From Fimbriiglobus ruber (GTDB taxonomy: Bacteria; Planctomycetota; Planctomycetia; Gemmatales; Gemmataceae), in the NCBI RefSeq assembly GCF_002197845.1, contig NZ_NIDE01000004.1, forward strand, positions 744,001 through 808,000: 64,000 nucleotides of DNA, read 5' to 3'. Below, one piece after another: positions 17,259-27,148 of the stretch (its first letter is position 1; each line of letters begins with the position of its first letter). The translations under genes and the position numbers were made by a program. Below the pieces are notes generated by a model, which worked only from the letters and a program-made list of their open reading frames with translations, searched no databases and was not told the DNA's origin.

Positions 17259-17873
17259 TCACGCCTCCCAGCGGCGGCCGGTCGGCGGGTGCGTCACTTC
17301 GATTTTCGGCCTCGTCTTGCCCGCCACGAGCCTGAACGCCAGGGGCAGCACCGTACTCTTCAGCACACCGGGGGTGGACAGATCCGAGCGGCCGGCGCTG
17401 ACGTACTTGCCGCCTGACAACTGGAACAATTCCAGCGCCCACGGGTCGCGGTGAACGATCAGAATCTCGCGGGCGTTGACGTTTGCGTAAAAATCGAACT
17501 TGTCGTACGGCTTTTCACCCGGGCTGATGATCTCGACGAGGAAGTCGGGACCACCTTCCCAGTGCGTTCCGTGGTCGACCGCCGGATTCCCGGCCAGGTA
17601 AACCAATAGGTCCGGCACCCGGTAATTGTGCTGCCAGTCGGCCGCCCGGTCGGAAAGATTCCCACCGGGCACACTTTGATCTCCGGCATCCCAATCGATG
17701 ACCGATGAGGTCGCGGTGTTCAGGATCGAGACGATTCTGAAATGCTCGTTGTTTGGGGCAGGCGGCACGACCAGCATTCCCTCCCACATCTCGTCGAACC
17801 GACAAACATCGGTCGCGACGTGATGTTCGCGGAACTCCCGGGCCAGCATTGGGTCGAGGATCAGCACAGACAT
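17259..17873 (-). CDS. Uma2 family (DUF820) protein
   Basis: A 204-residue intact copy. It has a PD-(D/E)XK nuclease-like core: RVPDLLVYLAGNPAV with GGPDFLVEIISPGEKPYDKF (E...D.K) and AREILIVHRDPWALELF. Uma2 genes are present in dozens of copies in planctomycetes and cyanobacteria and their target is not known. The start at 17873 has GGAGG five bases upstream (an ATG at 17876 is too close). It follows the stop of the haem gene by nine bases, so it is likely cotranscribed with it. Confidence 0.92.
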   Translation of the reverse strand: MSVLILDPMLAREFREHHVATDVCRFDEMWEGMLVVPPAPNNEHFRIVSILNTATSSVIDWDAGDQSVPGGNLSDRAADWQHNYRVPDLLVYLAGNPAVDHGTHWEGGPDFLVEIISPGEKPYDKFDFYANVNAREILIVHRDPWALELFQLSGGKYVSAGRSDLSTPGVLKSTVLPLAFRLVAGKTRPKIEVTHPPTGRRWEA

Positions 17874-17882
17874 CATGCCCTC

Positions 17883-20800
17883 CTATTTCTTCGGCTGGTC
17901 CTTCAAGCTCGCGAGGAACGCGACCACGTCGCGCAATTCTCGCTCGGACAGCTTCTTGTGCAAGTCGTCCGGCATGGCTGACTTGTCCGGCTTCTCGGAA
18001 TCGACGTCGTCCTTGGGGATGGTCAACACCTTGTTGTCCGCGGTGACGATCGTGTACCCTTTGGCGTCCTTCGAGCGGAGGACGCCGGACACGATTTTGC
18101 CGTCCACCAGGTTCAGGATCACGCTCTGGTACCCCTCGGCAATCTTCGCGTTCGGGTTGACCACCGATTCGAGCAGGTATTCGGTCGTCTGCTTCGCCCC
18201 GATGCCGTTCAGTACCGGGCCGACCTCGCCGCCCTGGCCGTCCAACTTGTGACACCGCTGACAGTAGACGGCCGCGTTGTTGAGGAAGATGTGGCGACCC
18301 TTCTCGGCGTCTCCGCCGGCCAGCGCGACCCAGTGCGGGGCGAGCGGGTCTTTCTTGGCGGCGGTCGCCGTCGTTTGGTCGAGCGCCTTCAGCTTCTCCT
18401 TGAGCGGGGCGTGCAGTTTCAGATTCTTCGTACTGGTTCGCACGCGGGCGGCGTCCGTCACGTCGAGCGCAAGGGCGGGCGAGACGGCCCCGGCGGCGAG
18501 TTGGTCGAGCCACTTGGCCAGGCTCTCGTCGACCTCCTTCGATTCTTTGAGTCCGCCCATCGCGGCCAGCGCCATCTGCTTTTCGACAGCGGTCGCTTTC
18601 TCGTCGTCCAGCAGGGCGGGCAGACTCTTCGCCGCGGCGGTCGGGTCGGTCTTTGCCCCCACCGTCCGCGCTGCCCCGCGCAACTTCGGCTCGGCCGCCG
18701 CGAGTGCGACTTTGGCCGCGTCAGCCAACTCCTTGGCCTTCAGCACCTCCAGCGCGTACAGCGCCTCGACGCGGACACCCGTCGGCTGGGCTTCGTCCTT
18801 CACCAGGGCGGCCATGAGCGGGCCGACGTCCTTGATGCCGAGCTTGGCCGTCACCTGGACCGCCTCTTTGCGAACCAGATCCGATCCGACGAACAGCTTT
18901 TGCAGGACGGGCTTGGCCGCGTCGGCCGCGACCGCGGTCGGCCGCTCGGGCAGGCTCTGCGTCAGCCCGGTGATCGGGTCGCGGCGGGGCGGCTTGGCCC
19001 AATCGCCAAGGAGCTTGAGAGCGGTCTCGCGGAGGTAGTCGGGTTCGTTCGTCCGGGCGGCGAAGTTGGCAATCCGGACCGCGTTTTCGGGTTTGCCAAG
19101 CTTGAAGTTCGCCGCCAGTGCGCGATACGCGACCGCGTCCGATTGGCCGGACTTGTCGGCGAGTTCGGCGAGGGGCGGCATCGCGTTGACCAGTTCCTGG
19201 TCGTAGATCGCCCGTGCGGCTTCCGCAACGACCTTCGCGTCGACATCGCTGAGGAAATCGGCGAGTCTTGGCGACTGAAGTTTGCGTAGCGCGAGGACGA
19301 TACCGAGGCGAACAGCGGGCGTGTTGAACTGATCTTTGGAGACCTTCCAGGCGTTTATCAATTCGTCGCCGCTGTGGACTGCCGTCGTGAGAGCCGTGGC
19401 CACAGCATGGCGAAGGTACACGTCCTTGTCGTTGTTCGATTTCAGGAGACCGAACAAGGGAGAGAAAAACCACTGCTCAGACACAGGTAACACAACTCTA
19501 ATGTAAGGGACTTCTCGATGTAGCCCGTAAGCGAGAGCGGCGTGGAATTGAACGCGAGGCTCCGGGTCGGCTAACAGTTTCTCCAACGCGGAAACAAAAT
19601 CCTGATTATTTGCGTCGAGATTTGTGTTTTTTGTTATTTGCGCAAGATAGTTACCATTCTGCAATGCTTTGGCAAGCTGGGCTCGAACTTCGATGTCCGG
19701 GTCGTTCGCGAGTGAGAGAACATCATGAATTGCCGGTACGCCGGACAGCTTGACGAGTATCAAACCTCGGATCGCATGCAACCGAGCGAGGCGATTCTTG
19801 GACTCCTTGGCAACCTTGACAAGTGCTGGAACGGAACCGCGCTTCGTTAATTCGAATTGCGCCTCCTGCCGGACCTCCCGGTGCGCGTGTCCGAGCAGCG
19901 ACACTAGTTCTTCGACCGTTTTCTTCTCCATCCCCTCGGCAATCAGCTTCTGCGCCTCGGCGACGGCGGGGTTCTTCATCGCTTCGGGGTCGGTCAGGCG
20001 GAAGATGCGGCCCTTGTTCGGCTTGTCCCAGCCGCCGACCCAGTCCGACCAGTAGAACGCCCCGTCCGGGCCGAACTCGCAGTCCGTCGGGACCATGTTC
20101 TTGACGAACGGGTGCAAGTCGGTCACCTCGAACGACGCCCCCTTGGGCTTCACGGCCAGCGACCAGATCACGCTCCCGCCGGCGCCGGCGGTGAAGTCGC
20201 AGGCAAAGAAGTGCCCCTTGTAGCGGTCGCTCAGTCCGACGCCGGGGTAGTACGTGATGCCGGACGGGCCGTTACCGAAGTTCGCGAGCGCGGGGACGAC
20301 GTAAGCGGGCGGACCGCCATCGGGGCCGGGGACGTGCCAGATTTTCTCGGTGTTCCACGGGCCGCGGTTCCCCTGCGGGACGCCCGCGTGGTGCATCAGC
20401 GTGCCGTACTGATACCCGCACCGCCAGCCGCTGTCGCCACCCTCGACGATTTGCACCCACCGGGCCCGGTCGCCACTATCCGAGTTGTTGTCGTAAGTGA
20501 ACAGGTTGCCGTAGTCGTCGAACGCGAGTTCCTGTGGGTTGCGCAGACCCCGGTGAACGATCTCCAGGTTCGCGCCGTCGGGGTCGCATCGGAGAACGCA
20601 GCCGGAGTCCGGGTTGAACAGCTTTCTGCCTTCTTTCGTCGTGATGTTCAGGCCGCGGTCGCCGATGGACATATACAGCTTGCCGTCCGGTCCCATGCGC
20701 AGGCCGTGCAGGTCGTGGCCGAGGAACTGGACGTGGACGCCGAAGCCGGTGGCGAGCGATTCGACCACGTCCGCCTTGTTCGTGCCTTTGGTGTCCTTCA

Positions 20801-21347
20801 GCCGGTACAGGTCGGGGATGCAAGCGAGGTAGACGCTCCCCTGCCGTGCGAGGACGCCGGCCGCGATGCCGTCGGCCGGCTTGTTGAACGGGCCGGCGAA
20901 CAGTTCGCTCTTGTCGGCCTTTCCCGTCCCCGCGTAGTCCCACACGACGCGGACGGTTTCCCCGGACTTCTCGAACCCGCCGTACTTGTGCTTCGTGTAC
21001 ATGGCGAGTCGGTCGGCGACGCTCCGGCAGGCGAGGTCGTCGTCGAGCCAGTACATGTGCCCGCGGGTGTCGGTCACACCGGCGTGCAGCCGGTGCGTCT
21101 CGACCACGTAACACTTCCCGTGTTCGTCGAACGAGAACGCGACCGGGTTGGTGAACAGCGGCTCGGCCGCCCACACGTTGACTTTCAGCCCCTTCTCGAC
21201 CTGCACCGCCGCGGCCGCGCGCTCGGCGTCGGTCTGGGGCACGGCTTTCTTGTCCTTCTGGGCGTCCGGCGGAACGGCGAGGACGGTCAACGTGGCGAGC
21301 GGCGCGAACAGCGCCGCACAAATCAGCGGGTGCGACCAGCGGGGCAT
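17883..21347 (-). CDS. PVC-type haem-binding CxxCH protein (propeller dehydrogenase-like + HEAT + cytochrome c)
   Basis: A 1154-residue secreted protein with signal peptide starting MPRWSHPLICAALFAPLA. A beta-propeller domain similar to glucose/sorbosone dehydrogenases spans about 60-480 (VQFLGHDLHGLRMGPDGKLY, GDRGLNITTKEG, NSDSGDRARW). HEAT-like repeats fill about 490-1000, and a cytochrome c domain ends the protein with CQRCHKLDG near residue 1028 and MPDDLHKKLSERELRDVVAF. The family is characteristic of Planctomycetes/Verrucomicrobia and probably oxidises sugars in the periplasm. The ATG at 21347 has GGAGC upstream; the frame extends to 21425 without the signal pattern. Confidence 0.93.
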   Translation of the reverse strand: MPRWSHPLICAALFAPLATLTVLAVPPDAQKDKKAVPQTDAERAAAAVQVEKGLKVNVWAAEPLFTNPVAFSFDEHGKCYVVETHRLHAGVTDTRGHMYWLDDDLACRSVADRLAMYTKHKYGGFEKSGETVRVVWDYAGTGKADKSELFAGPFNKPADGIAAGVLARQGSVYLACIPDLYRLKDTKGTNKADVVESLATGFGVHVQFLGHDLHGLRMGPDGKLYMSIGDRGLNITTKEGRKLFNPDSGCVLRCDPDGANLEIVHRGLRNPQELAFDDYGNLFTYDNNSDSGDRARWVQIVEGGDSGWRCGYQYGTLMHHAGVPQGNRGPWNTEKIWHVPGPDGGPPAYVVPALANFGNGPSGITYYPGVGLSDRYKGHFFACDFTAGAGGSVIWSLAVKPKGASFEVTDLHPFVKNMVPTDCEFGPDGAFYWSDWVGGWDKPNKGRIFRLTDPEAMKNPAVAEAQKLIAEGMEKKTVEELVSLLGHAHREVRQEAQFELTKRGSVPALVKVAKESKNRLARLHAIRGLILVKLSGVPAIHDVLSLANDPDIEVRAQLAKALQNGNYLAQITKNTNLDANNQDFVSALEKLLADPEPRVQFHAALAYGLHREVPYIRVVLPVSEQWFFSPLFGLLKSNNDKDVYLRHAVATALTTAVHSGDELINAWKVSKDQFNTPAVRLGIVLALRKLQSPRLADFLSDVDAKVVAEAARAIYDQELVNAMPPLAELADKSGQSDAVAYRALAANFKLGKPENAVRIANFAARTNEPDYLRETALKLLGDWAKPPRRDPITGLTQSLPERPTAVAADAAKPVLQKLFVGSDLVRKEAVQVTAKLGIKDVGPLMAALVKDEAQPTGVRVEALYALEVLKAKELADAAKVALAAAEPKLRGAARTVGAKTDPTAAAKSLPALLDDEKATAVEKQMALAAMGGLKESKEVDESLAKWLDQLAAGAVSPALALDVTDAARVRTSTKNLKLHAPLKEKLKALDQTTATAAKKDPLAPHWVALAGGDAEKGRHIFLNNAAVYCQRCHKLDGQGGEVGPVLNGIGAKQTTEYLLESVVNPNAKIAEGYQSVILNLVDGKIVSGVLRSKDAKGYTIVTADNKVLTIPKDDVDSEKPDKSAMPDDLHKKLSERELRDVVAFLASLKDQPKK

Positions 21348-21430
21348 GAACAGCTCCGGGGAAAGTCGGAAACGCGACGGCAGGAGGGTAAATGTGAGGT
21401 TACAGCGACGAGTGCGGGCGGGCAACGGGA
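21327..21430. repeat. Direct repeat copy 1 (5' end and leader of the haem gene)
   Basis: These 104 bases, covering the first codons and the leader of the haem gene, recur at 22833-22936 in the same orientation with 6 substitutions and no gaps. The spacing between the copies is 1506 bases. Confidence 0.95.
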
Positions 21431-21485
21431 AGGACTTTGGTGGCAGAGTCCGTGGCGAACAGTGCCAGTGGCCCTGCGGACGCAG

Positions 21486-22643
21486 TCAAGTGAGATCGTT
21501 CATGAGCTTCTGGGTGGCGTCGATCTCCTTCGCCAGACCGGTCACCAGGTCGGATGCGCCGTCGCCAGGCAGCACCGACCAGGTGTAAGTCTCCACCTCA
21601 ATGTGAGGTGCGTAACTTAATGCCGCGATGGCGGCGAGGGCCGGAACAAGGGCGGTGCGAGTCGTTTCTAATGGCCCGATCCGTTGCGCATCCACCGGAA
21701 CGTGGAAGTGGACCCGCCACACCTCGGCCGCCTCGAATTCCGGTCCGGGCGCGTTCAAGAATTCGTCGGTCAGGTCCACTACCCCGACCGTCCGGCCGTC
21801 GCGTAACCGTGCGAAAACCTGGTGTAAATACCGCGGCTCGACGAATTGCCGCAGGGCTTCTCGCCCTGCCCCGCCCGGGTTGGACAGCTCGACGGCACAA
21901 CTCACTTGCACCTTGTTCACCCGCACCCCGGCCCGATCCAGGGCGGCGACGCAGGCAGCCGGGTCCTCGAACTCGACCGCCTGATGGCACACGTCGTAGC
22001 ACACCCCGACATGTTGCCGCACCGCCCTCTCCGCCCCTCTCGCCCGGGCCACTTCCCAGAGGACGTGGAAAAACGCGGTCGTTTCTTCTGTCGTCTCCAG
22101 CAAGCAGAACGGCTCGGGCTCGATCGCCAGCCGGATCAGCCGTCCGGTGTCGTCTGCGATGCGAGCAAGTGTGAGGGCGCAGTCGGTCAACCGTTCCGCC
22201 GCCTGGAGAAAGCCCGGCGGGCTGTCGAACCCTTTGAAGCCGATCGGGAGCGTCGAGATGGAGCCTTCCCCGCCATCCGGCAGCAGACCGGCGAGTACGG
22301 CCGCGCAACGCTCCGTGTACGCGAGCCGTTCCGCCGTTGTCCAGTCCGGCAGGTAAACGCGTTCTTTCACCCGCGCGGCGTGGAAGTCGCCGTAAGGGAA
22401 CGCGTTCAGGGTGTGGACCGTCAGCCCGCGGGCCTTGACTTCGGCCGCGAGACGGGCAATGCCGTCCGGTATGGCCAGAACCTCGTCTACGACCGGACGG
22501 GCGAGCCACAATCCGGCAGCCAGAGGGCGGCCGATCCGCCGCATCACGGGTACGGTGTAACGATCCAATCCGCCGAGGAGGTCGGCGAATGTCTGGGCCG
22601 GATGCACGTTGGCACAATACCCGAGGGGGAGGCGGCTGAGCAT
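21486..22643 (-). CDS. eboE: Metabolite traffic protein EboE-like TIM-barrel
   Basis: A 385-residue cytoplasmic protein of the xylose-isomerase-like TIM-barrel superfamily. The N-terminus LGYCANVHPAQTFADLL and internal FPYGDFHAARVKERVYLPDW, AIEPEPFCLLETTEE, CYDVCHQAVEFED and HVEVETYTW-like IEVETYTWSVLP are the EboE pattern. In other bacteria EboE belongs to a six-gene ebo cluster for moving prenylated or indole-type metabolites to the periplasm. No other ebo gene is in this window. AAGGA lies nine bases before the ATG. Confidence 0.85.
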   Translation of the reverse strand: MLSRLPLGYCANVHPAQTFADLLGGLDRYTVPVMRRIGRPLAAGLWLARPVVDEVLAIPDGIARLAAEVKARGLTVHTLNAFPYGDFHAARVKERVYLPDWTTAERLAYTERCAAVLAGLLPDGGEGSISTLPIGFKGFDSPPGFLQAAERLTDCALTLARIADDTGRLIRLAIEPEPFCLLETTEETTAFFHVLWEVARARGAERAVRQHVGVCYDVCHQAVEFEDPAACVAALDRAGVRVNKVQVSCAVELSNPGGAGREALRQFVEPRYLHQVFARLRDGRTVGVVDLTDEFLNAPGPEFEAAEVWRVHFHVPVDAQRIGPLETTRTALVPALAAIAALSYAPHIEVETYTWSVLPGDGASDLVTGLAKEIDATQKLMNDLT

Positions 22644-22832
22644 TTCAGAGGTTCCTTGTCAGACCAGCTCGGTGAAAGCCAATATTCCTTGCAGCGCGGA
22701 CGACCGCCGGGTGTCGACGAATGCACTGAGTTGGTGAGTAGGGCTCGGTCGCCCGCCTGCAGACCTTCAGTGCCTTTCCGGACCGGGGACCAGTGGCCGT
22801 TCACTCGGCATCGCCAGCACCGCGTAAACGAA

Positions 22833-22936
22833 CGGGTGCGACCAGCAGGGCATGAAAGGCTCCAGGGAAAGTCGGAAACGCGACGGCGGGAGGGTAAATA
22901 TGAGGTTACAGCGACGAGTGCGGGCGGGCAACGGGA
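22833..22936 (-). pseudogene. Duplicated 5' end of the PVC haem gene (direct repeat copy 2)
   Basis: 98 of 104 bases match the leader and first codons of the haem gene at 21327-21430. In the same frame it encodes MPCWSHPFVYAVLAM versus MPRWSHPLICAALFAP in the gene, after which similarity fades and no domain follows. It is a remnant of a second haem gene or of its promoter. Confidence 0.85.
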
Positions 22937-23166
22937 GGGGGCACTCAATGCCGCGGGCGACTCCCCCGGAATGGACGTGCTGTTGGCCACGCGAACGGCT
23001 CGATCCGCTGACCTCAGACTAATCCCGGTGCGAATCGGAACGCAGCCGCGTGGTAATGATGTGGTGGGGAGGGTTTTTGCGCTTTTTGCGCCAAATATCG
23101 TGTTTTCTGACTGAGCATCGACAACGACACGCGTGTATGAGGGGAACACACATGCTGGCGGCCGGT

Positions 23167-23236
23167 CTCGAGCCCCAACGGGGCGGCAGAAAATAGCCCA
23201 GGGTGTGAACCGGCGTGGACCCTGGGCCGGCCGGGG
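23167..23236. repeat. Dispersed palindromic repeat (family C)
   Basis: Two nested palindromes: AGCCCCAACGGGGC and AGCCCAGGG...CCCTGGGC. The combination of an 'AGCCCC...GGGGC' stem followed by 'AGCCCAGGG' with its complement is a widespread intergenic repeat type in planctomycetes and some other bacteria. It abuts the 3' end of the WD40 gene. Confidence 0.7.
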
Positions 23237-23242
23237 GCTGAC

Positions 23243-25408
23243 TTATTTACTCGTCGGCTTCGCGTTCGCGGGGACGTTTTTCCAGCTGAACTTGGCCGCG
23301 AATTTCTCCACGGTCAGTGTTTCCTGGCCCTTGTCCGTTTGCGCCACGTACACCAATTCGGCCGGCTCGGCTTCCTCGGTGCGGAAATGCCCGGTGTCGC
23401 CGATCGCGATTAGCGATTTGTCTTCCAGTACGAACATGCCGCGGTGGTTGCCCGTGGTCGGGTCGAAGAATCGCGTGCAGCGGTCCGTGCAGGTCGCCCC
23501 GAGGACTGTGGCGGTCGTGGACCCCGCCGCCGCGCCCCAGGCCACCGCCACGGGGGTAGCGAGGGCGAGGAATTGCTGCTGCGTGAGTTTCGCGCTCTTC
23601 AGGTCGATGAGCTGGAGGGTGTGGTTCGCACGGGCGACGGCCAGGAACGCGCCGTTCGGCGAAACCGCGAACCCGGAGGCGTGCGGCGGGCCGCCGTTCG
23701 GGAGTTCGAGGATGATTTTGCCGCTGGCCACGTTCCACACCCGCGGCACGTTCGCCCGAGGAGACGAGATCACCAACTTCCCGTCTGGCGACAGCGCGAC
23801 GGCGTCCACCGAGTCCGGCTCGTTCATCTCCTTGATCAGTTTCCCGTCCACCGAAAAGACGCGGAGGACGGCCGTCGATTCGCCGGTCGCCACGAACTTC
23901 CCGCCGTGCGCCCAGGCGACCGCGCGGACTTCCTTGGCGTGCCCCGGCAACGCATGCAGAACCTTGCCCGTGGCCGCTTCCCAAATGACGGCCGAGCCGT
24001 CCGCCGCACCCGACAGGATGGATTTGCCGTCCGGCGACCAGACGACCGAAAAGACCGCCCCCTTATGCCCCTCGAACGTGTACTTCGCCTGGCCGGTGGC
24101 CGGATCCCAGACGCGAACTGTTTTGTCGTCCGAGGCGGCGGCCAGCGACTTGCCGTCCGGCGACCAGGCGATTGCGTGGACCGGGCCGGTGTGTTCGAGC
24201 GTGTGCGTCGTCTTGGTCGTGGCCGGATCCCAGAGGGTGAGCTGCGGCGTGCCGACGCCGGTGACGAGCGGGCGGCCATTGGCCCAGTACGCCGACCCCT
24301 CCGCCCCCACCTTCCAGGTTCGGCTGCCTCGTCCACTCGCCACGTCCCACACGTACAGGTCGTAAGACGTGCCGCCGTAGACCGACGCGCCGTCCGGGGA
24401 GACGAACGCGAGGAACGGCGCGCCGGAGAGGCTCTTCACCTTCTGCCCGGTCGACGGATCCCACACGACCATGCCGTTGGCGGACGACGTCAACACTTGC
24501 TTCGAGTCGGCGAACCACGCGACCGCGACGGCCGGAGACGCCAGTCGCTTGGTCATGGTCCCGGTGTCGGTGTCGAACAGCCGGCTGTCCTTCGCGGTCC
24601 CGGCCACCAGCATCTTGCCGTCGGGCGAGAACGCGAGCGACGTGTATTCGGCGTCGGCTTCGCCGTACAACCGCCCCTGTTTGCCGCTGTCCGTGTCGAT
24701 CTCGACCGGGGACTGTCCCTTACCGACGACGACCAGTTCTTTGCCGACGCGGTTCGTGGCCATCGAGAGGATCGGGCGGCCGAGGTCGGCCTTGGCCTTC
24801 AATTTCCCCGGACCAACGTCGAACACGCTAATCCGGCCACTGATCCCGCCGGCCGCCACAACAGTCCGCCCCTCCGGCATCCAGGCCACGTGGCTGACGT
24901 AGTCCGGGTGGCCGCGGAGGACGCGGATCGGGTGGCCGGTCTTCGCGTCCCACACGCGGACGGTGCTGTCGTACATCCCGCCGGACGCGAGGTACGCGCC
25001 GTCGGCCGAGAAGGCGAGCCCGCCGATGTACGAGTCGTGGCCGATCATGGCCCGGGCGAGCTGACCGGTCGCCACTTCCCAGAGGCGGATCGTGCCGTCG
25101 AGCCCGCCGGTGGCGATGAACTGACCGTCCGGGCTGAGCGCGATCGAGCCGACCGGCCCGCGGTGGTGGACGGTTTCGAGCGACCACGCGCCCGCACCTT
25201 TGACCGCCGTCGGCTTCTGCACCAGCGCCCGCACACTCAACGGGCCGCTCGTCTTGACGACGCCCTTGTCCGGCGTGAGGACCACGGGGCCGTTTTTGTC
25301 TTTGCCCTTTTTGTCCGCCGGGCCGTTCTTTTCCTGAGCAGGAGTCGGCCCAACGGCCAGGAGAGCGGCCGTGAACACGAAGCTGGCAGCGGCTATGAAG
25401 CGAGACAT
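23243..25408 (-). CDS. Secreted WD40 beta-propeller protein
   Basis: A 721-residue exported protein with signal peptide MSRFIAAASFVFTAALLAVG. A Lys/Asp/Gly linker leads into about 13-14 WD40 repeats (GTIRLWEVATG, STVRVWDAKTG, KTVRVWDPATG, AVIWEAATG and others), enough for two seven-bladed propellers. The tail (GHFRTEEAEPAELVYVAQTD, then KFAAKFSWKNVPANAK) is the usual planctomycete WD40 C-terminus. Such proteins act as periplasmic interaction scaffolds. The gene stands alone. Confidence 0.93.
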   Translation of the reverse strand: MSRFIAAASFVFTAALLAVGPTPAQEKNGPADKKGKDKNGPVVLTPDKGVVKTSGPLSVRALVQKPTAVKGAGAWSLETVHHRGPVGSIALSPDGQFIATGGLDGTIRLWEVATGQLARAMIGHDSYIGGLAFSADGAYLASGGMYDSTVRVWDAKTGHPIRVLRGHPDYVSHVAWMPEGRTVVAAGGISGRISVFDVGPGKLKAKADLGRPILSMATNRVGKELVVVGKGQSPVEIDTDSGKQGRLYGEADAEYTSLAFSPDGKMLVAGTAKDSRLFDTDTGTMTKRLASPAVAVAWFADSKQVLTSSANGMVVWDPSTGQKVKSLSGAPFLAFVSPDGASVYGGTSYDLYVWDVASGRGSRTWKVGAEGSAYWANGRPLVTGVGTPQLTLWDPATTKTTHTLEHTGPVHAIAWSPDGKSLAAASDDKTVRVWDPATGQAKYTFEGHKGAVFSVVWSPDGKSILSGAADGSAVIWEAATGKVLHALPGHAKEVRAVAWAHGGKFVATGESTAVLRVFSVDGKLIKEMNEPDSVDAVALSPDGKLVISSPRANVPRVWNVASGKIILELPNGGPPHASGFAVSPNGAFLAVARANHTLQLIDLKSAKLTQQQFLALATPVAVAWGAAAGSTTATVLGATCTDRCTRFFDPTTGNHRGMFVLEDKSLIAIGDTGHFRTEEAEPAELVYVAQTDKGQETLTVEKFAAKFSWKNVPANAKPTSK

Positions 25409-25661
25409 GAGACGAGCCCGTCTGGTGGAAGGGTGTGCCGGGGCAAGTTCGACAGAGACATTAGACTCGCAACAGTGAGCGGGGACAACGGGCGACCGGA
25501 TGAGGAATTTTTCACCAAGTCGGGCGATCCCGGCCGAAAAACCGCGTGCCGTGGTGCCGCTGGTTCGTTAAGATCGCACCACACGCCGGCGCGGACTCGC
25601 CCCTGGTGCCGGCGTCGCACAACCTCTCACCACCGAAATCCGCTCCACCGAGGATAACGAC

Positions 25662-27148
25662 GTGGCCACTGACGAAGCTATCAAACCGGAAGCGCCCCCT
25701 GTGGCGCCGCCGGCTCCTACGACTACCGGGCAGGGACACCCGACCGGGTTCTGGTTCATCTTTTCCGGCGAGTTGGCAGAGCGGGCAAGTTTCTACGGGA
25801 TGAGGGCCATCCTGACCATGTACTTGATTCAAGTGTTCGCTTACGGAGAAGACAAAGCGGGTTCTCTGGTCCACCTCTACGTGGCTGCGTGCTACTTCGC
25901 TCCCATAATCGGAGGGCTGATCGCGGACCAGTTGCTGAATAAATACTGGACGATTGTTGCGTTCTCGATTCCCTACATCTGTGGCCAGTTTATCGTTGGT
26001 TTGTCTAATGAATATCTGATGTTTGGTGCCCTGGCCTTGCTGGCCCTAGGAAGCGGGGTCATAAAACCCAACATTTCGACGCTGATGGGGCTTACGTACG
26101 ACCAACAGCGGCCGGGGAACGACGCCCTCCGGACCAAGGCGTTCGGTTTGTTTTACATGGCGATTAACATCGGCTCGTTTTTGTCGACACTGATTTGCCC
26201 GGCACTAAGAAACTCGTTCGGCCAATTCGACCCGGAGACCAAACAGCTGGCCAATCCCGAGAAAGGATACTTGGTGGCATTCTTGTTCCCGGCATGTTTG
26301 ATGGTGGTGGCGTTGACGTTCTTCGCGTTCGGGAAAAAATTCTATGCCCGCGAAGAACTCGGGGTCCGGAAGTGGGGTAAGGTGTCGGCTGCAGTCAATC
26401 CGGAAGAATTCAAAAAAAATCTAAAAAGCGTAGGCCAGATCGTTTGCCTGTTTTTTTAGTCATGTTCTTCTGGGCTATTTTTGATCAAAACACCTCGACA
26501 TGGATCTTCTTTGCGAAAGACTACCTCGACCTGGAGGTAAACCTCGGGGGCAAGACGGTGCACCTCTCTCCGGACCAGATTCAGTCGGCCAACCCGTTTC
26601 TGATCGTCGTTTTTGTACCGATCATGAATTGGATATACGGGGCGTTAGACCGGAAGGGGATCAAGATCAAACCGACCGACAAAATGATTCTCGGGTTTCT
26701 ATTAACGGCCGGGACGATGGGTATTCACGCGCTCGCCAGCCACTTGGCGATTCAACCGGACGGGTCGGTTCAGCGGGTGTCGATCTTGTGGCAATTGTTC
26801 GCGTTCGTCGCCATTACGGTCGCCGAGATCCTGATCTCGGTCACGGGCCTTGAGCTGGCGTTCACGGCGGCCCCGAAGTCGATGAAGGGATTCGTCACGT
26901 CGCTCTGGTTGGCGACCGTCGGCTGCGCGAACTTGTTTATCAACGTGCCCGTCACGCACATGTACCCGACCAAGGAGCCGTCAGAGTCGTTCCACTTCGC
27001 CACGCCTACGAGTTATTTCACGACGTTGACCGTGGCGATGCTCGTGGTCACGGCGGTGTTTGTCGTCGTGGCGATGATCTTCAATCGGTCTCAGTTGAAG
27101 CCCACGACGGTCTCGGAGGACGCCCGCGACGTGGCCGAAAGGGAATAA
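25662..27148 (+). pseudogene. POT/PTR family proton-dependent oligopeptide transporter, split by a frameshift in a T-run
   Basis: Two overlapping frames encode one transporter of about 495 residues, the normal family length. The first (25662-26459, GTG start, GAGG eight bases upstream) has FSGELAERASFYGMRAILTMYL, matching the E-R-F-Y-G signature, and GSGVIKPNISTLMGLTYD. It stops at TAG at the end of TTTTTTT (26451-26457). The second continues from FLVMFFWAIFDQNTSTWIFF to the C-terminus. Adding one T restores CLFFLVMFFWAIFDQ. Whether this is a true mutation, a base-calling error or programmed slippage cannot be decided from the sequence. Confidence 0.88.

Larger units (their letters stand above)
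22644..23242. other. Intergenic region with duplicated haem-gene leader and a dispersed repeat
   Basis: About 600 bases with no gene I can support. It contains the 104-bp direct repeat copy at 22833-22936 and a family C palindrome at 23167-23236, both listed separately. The T-rich stretch at 23080-23110 may hold the promoter-distal flank of eboE, but no motif is clear. Confidence 0.6.
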
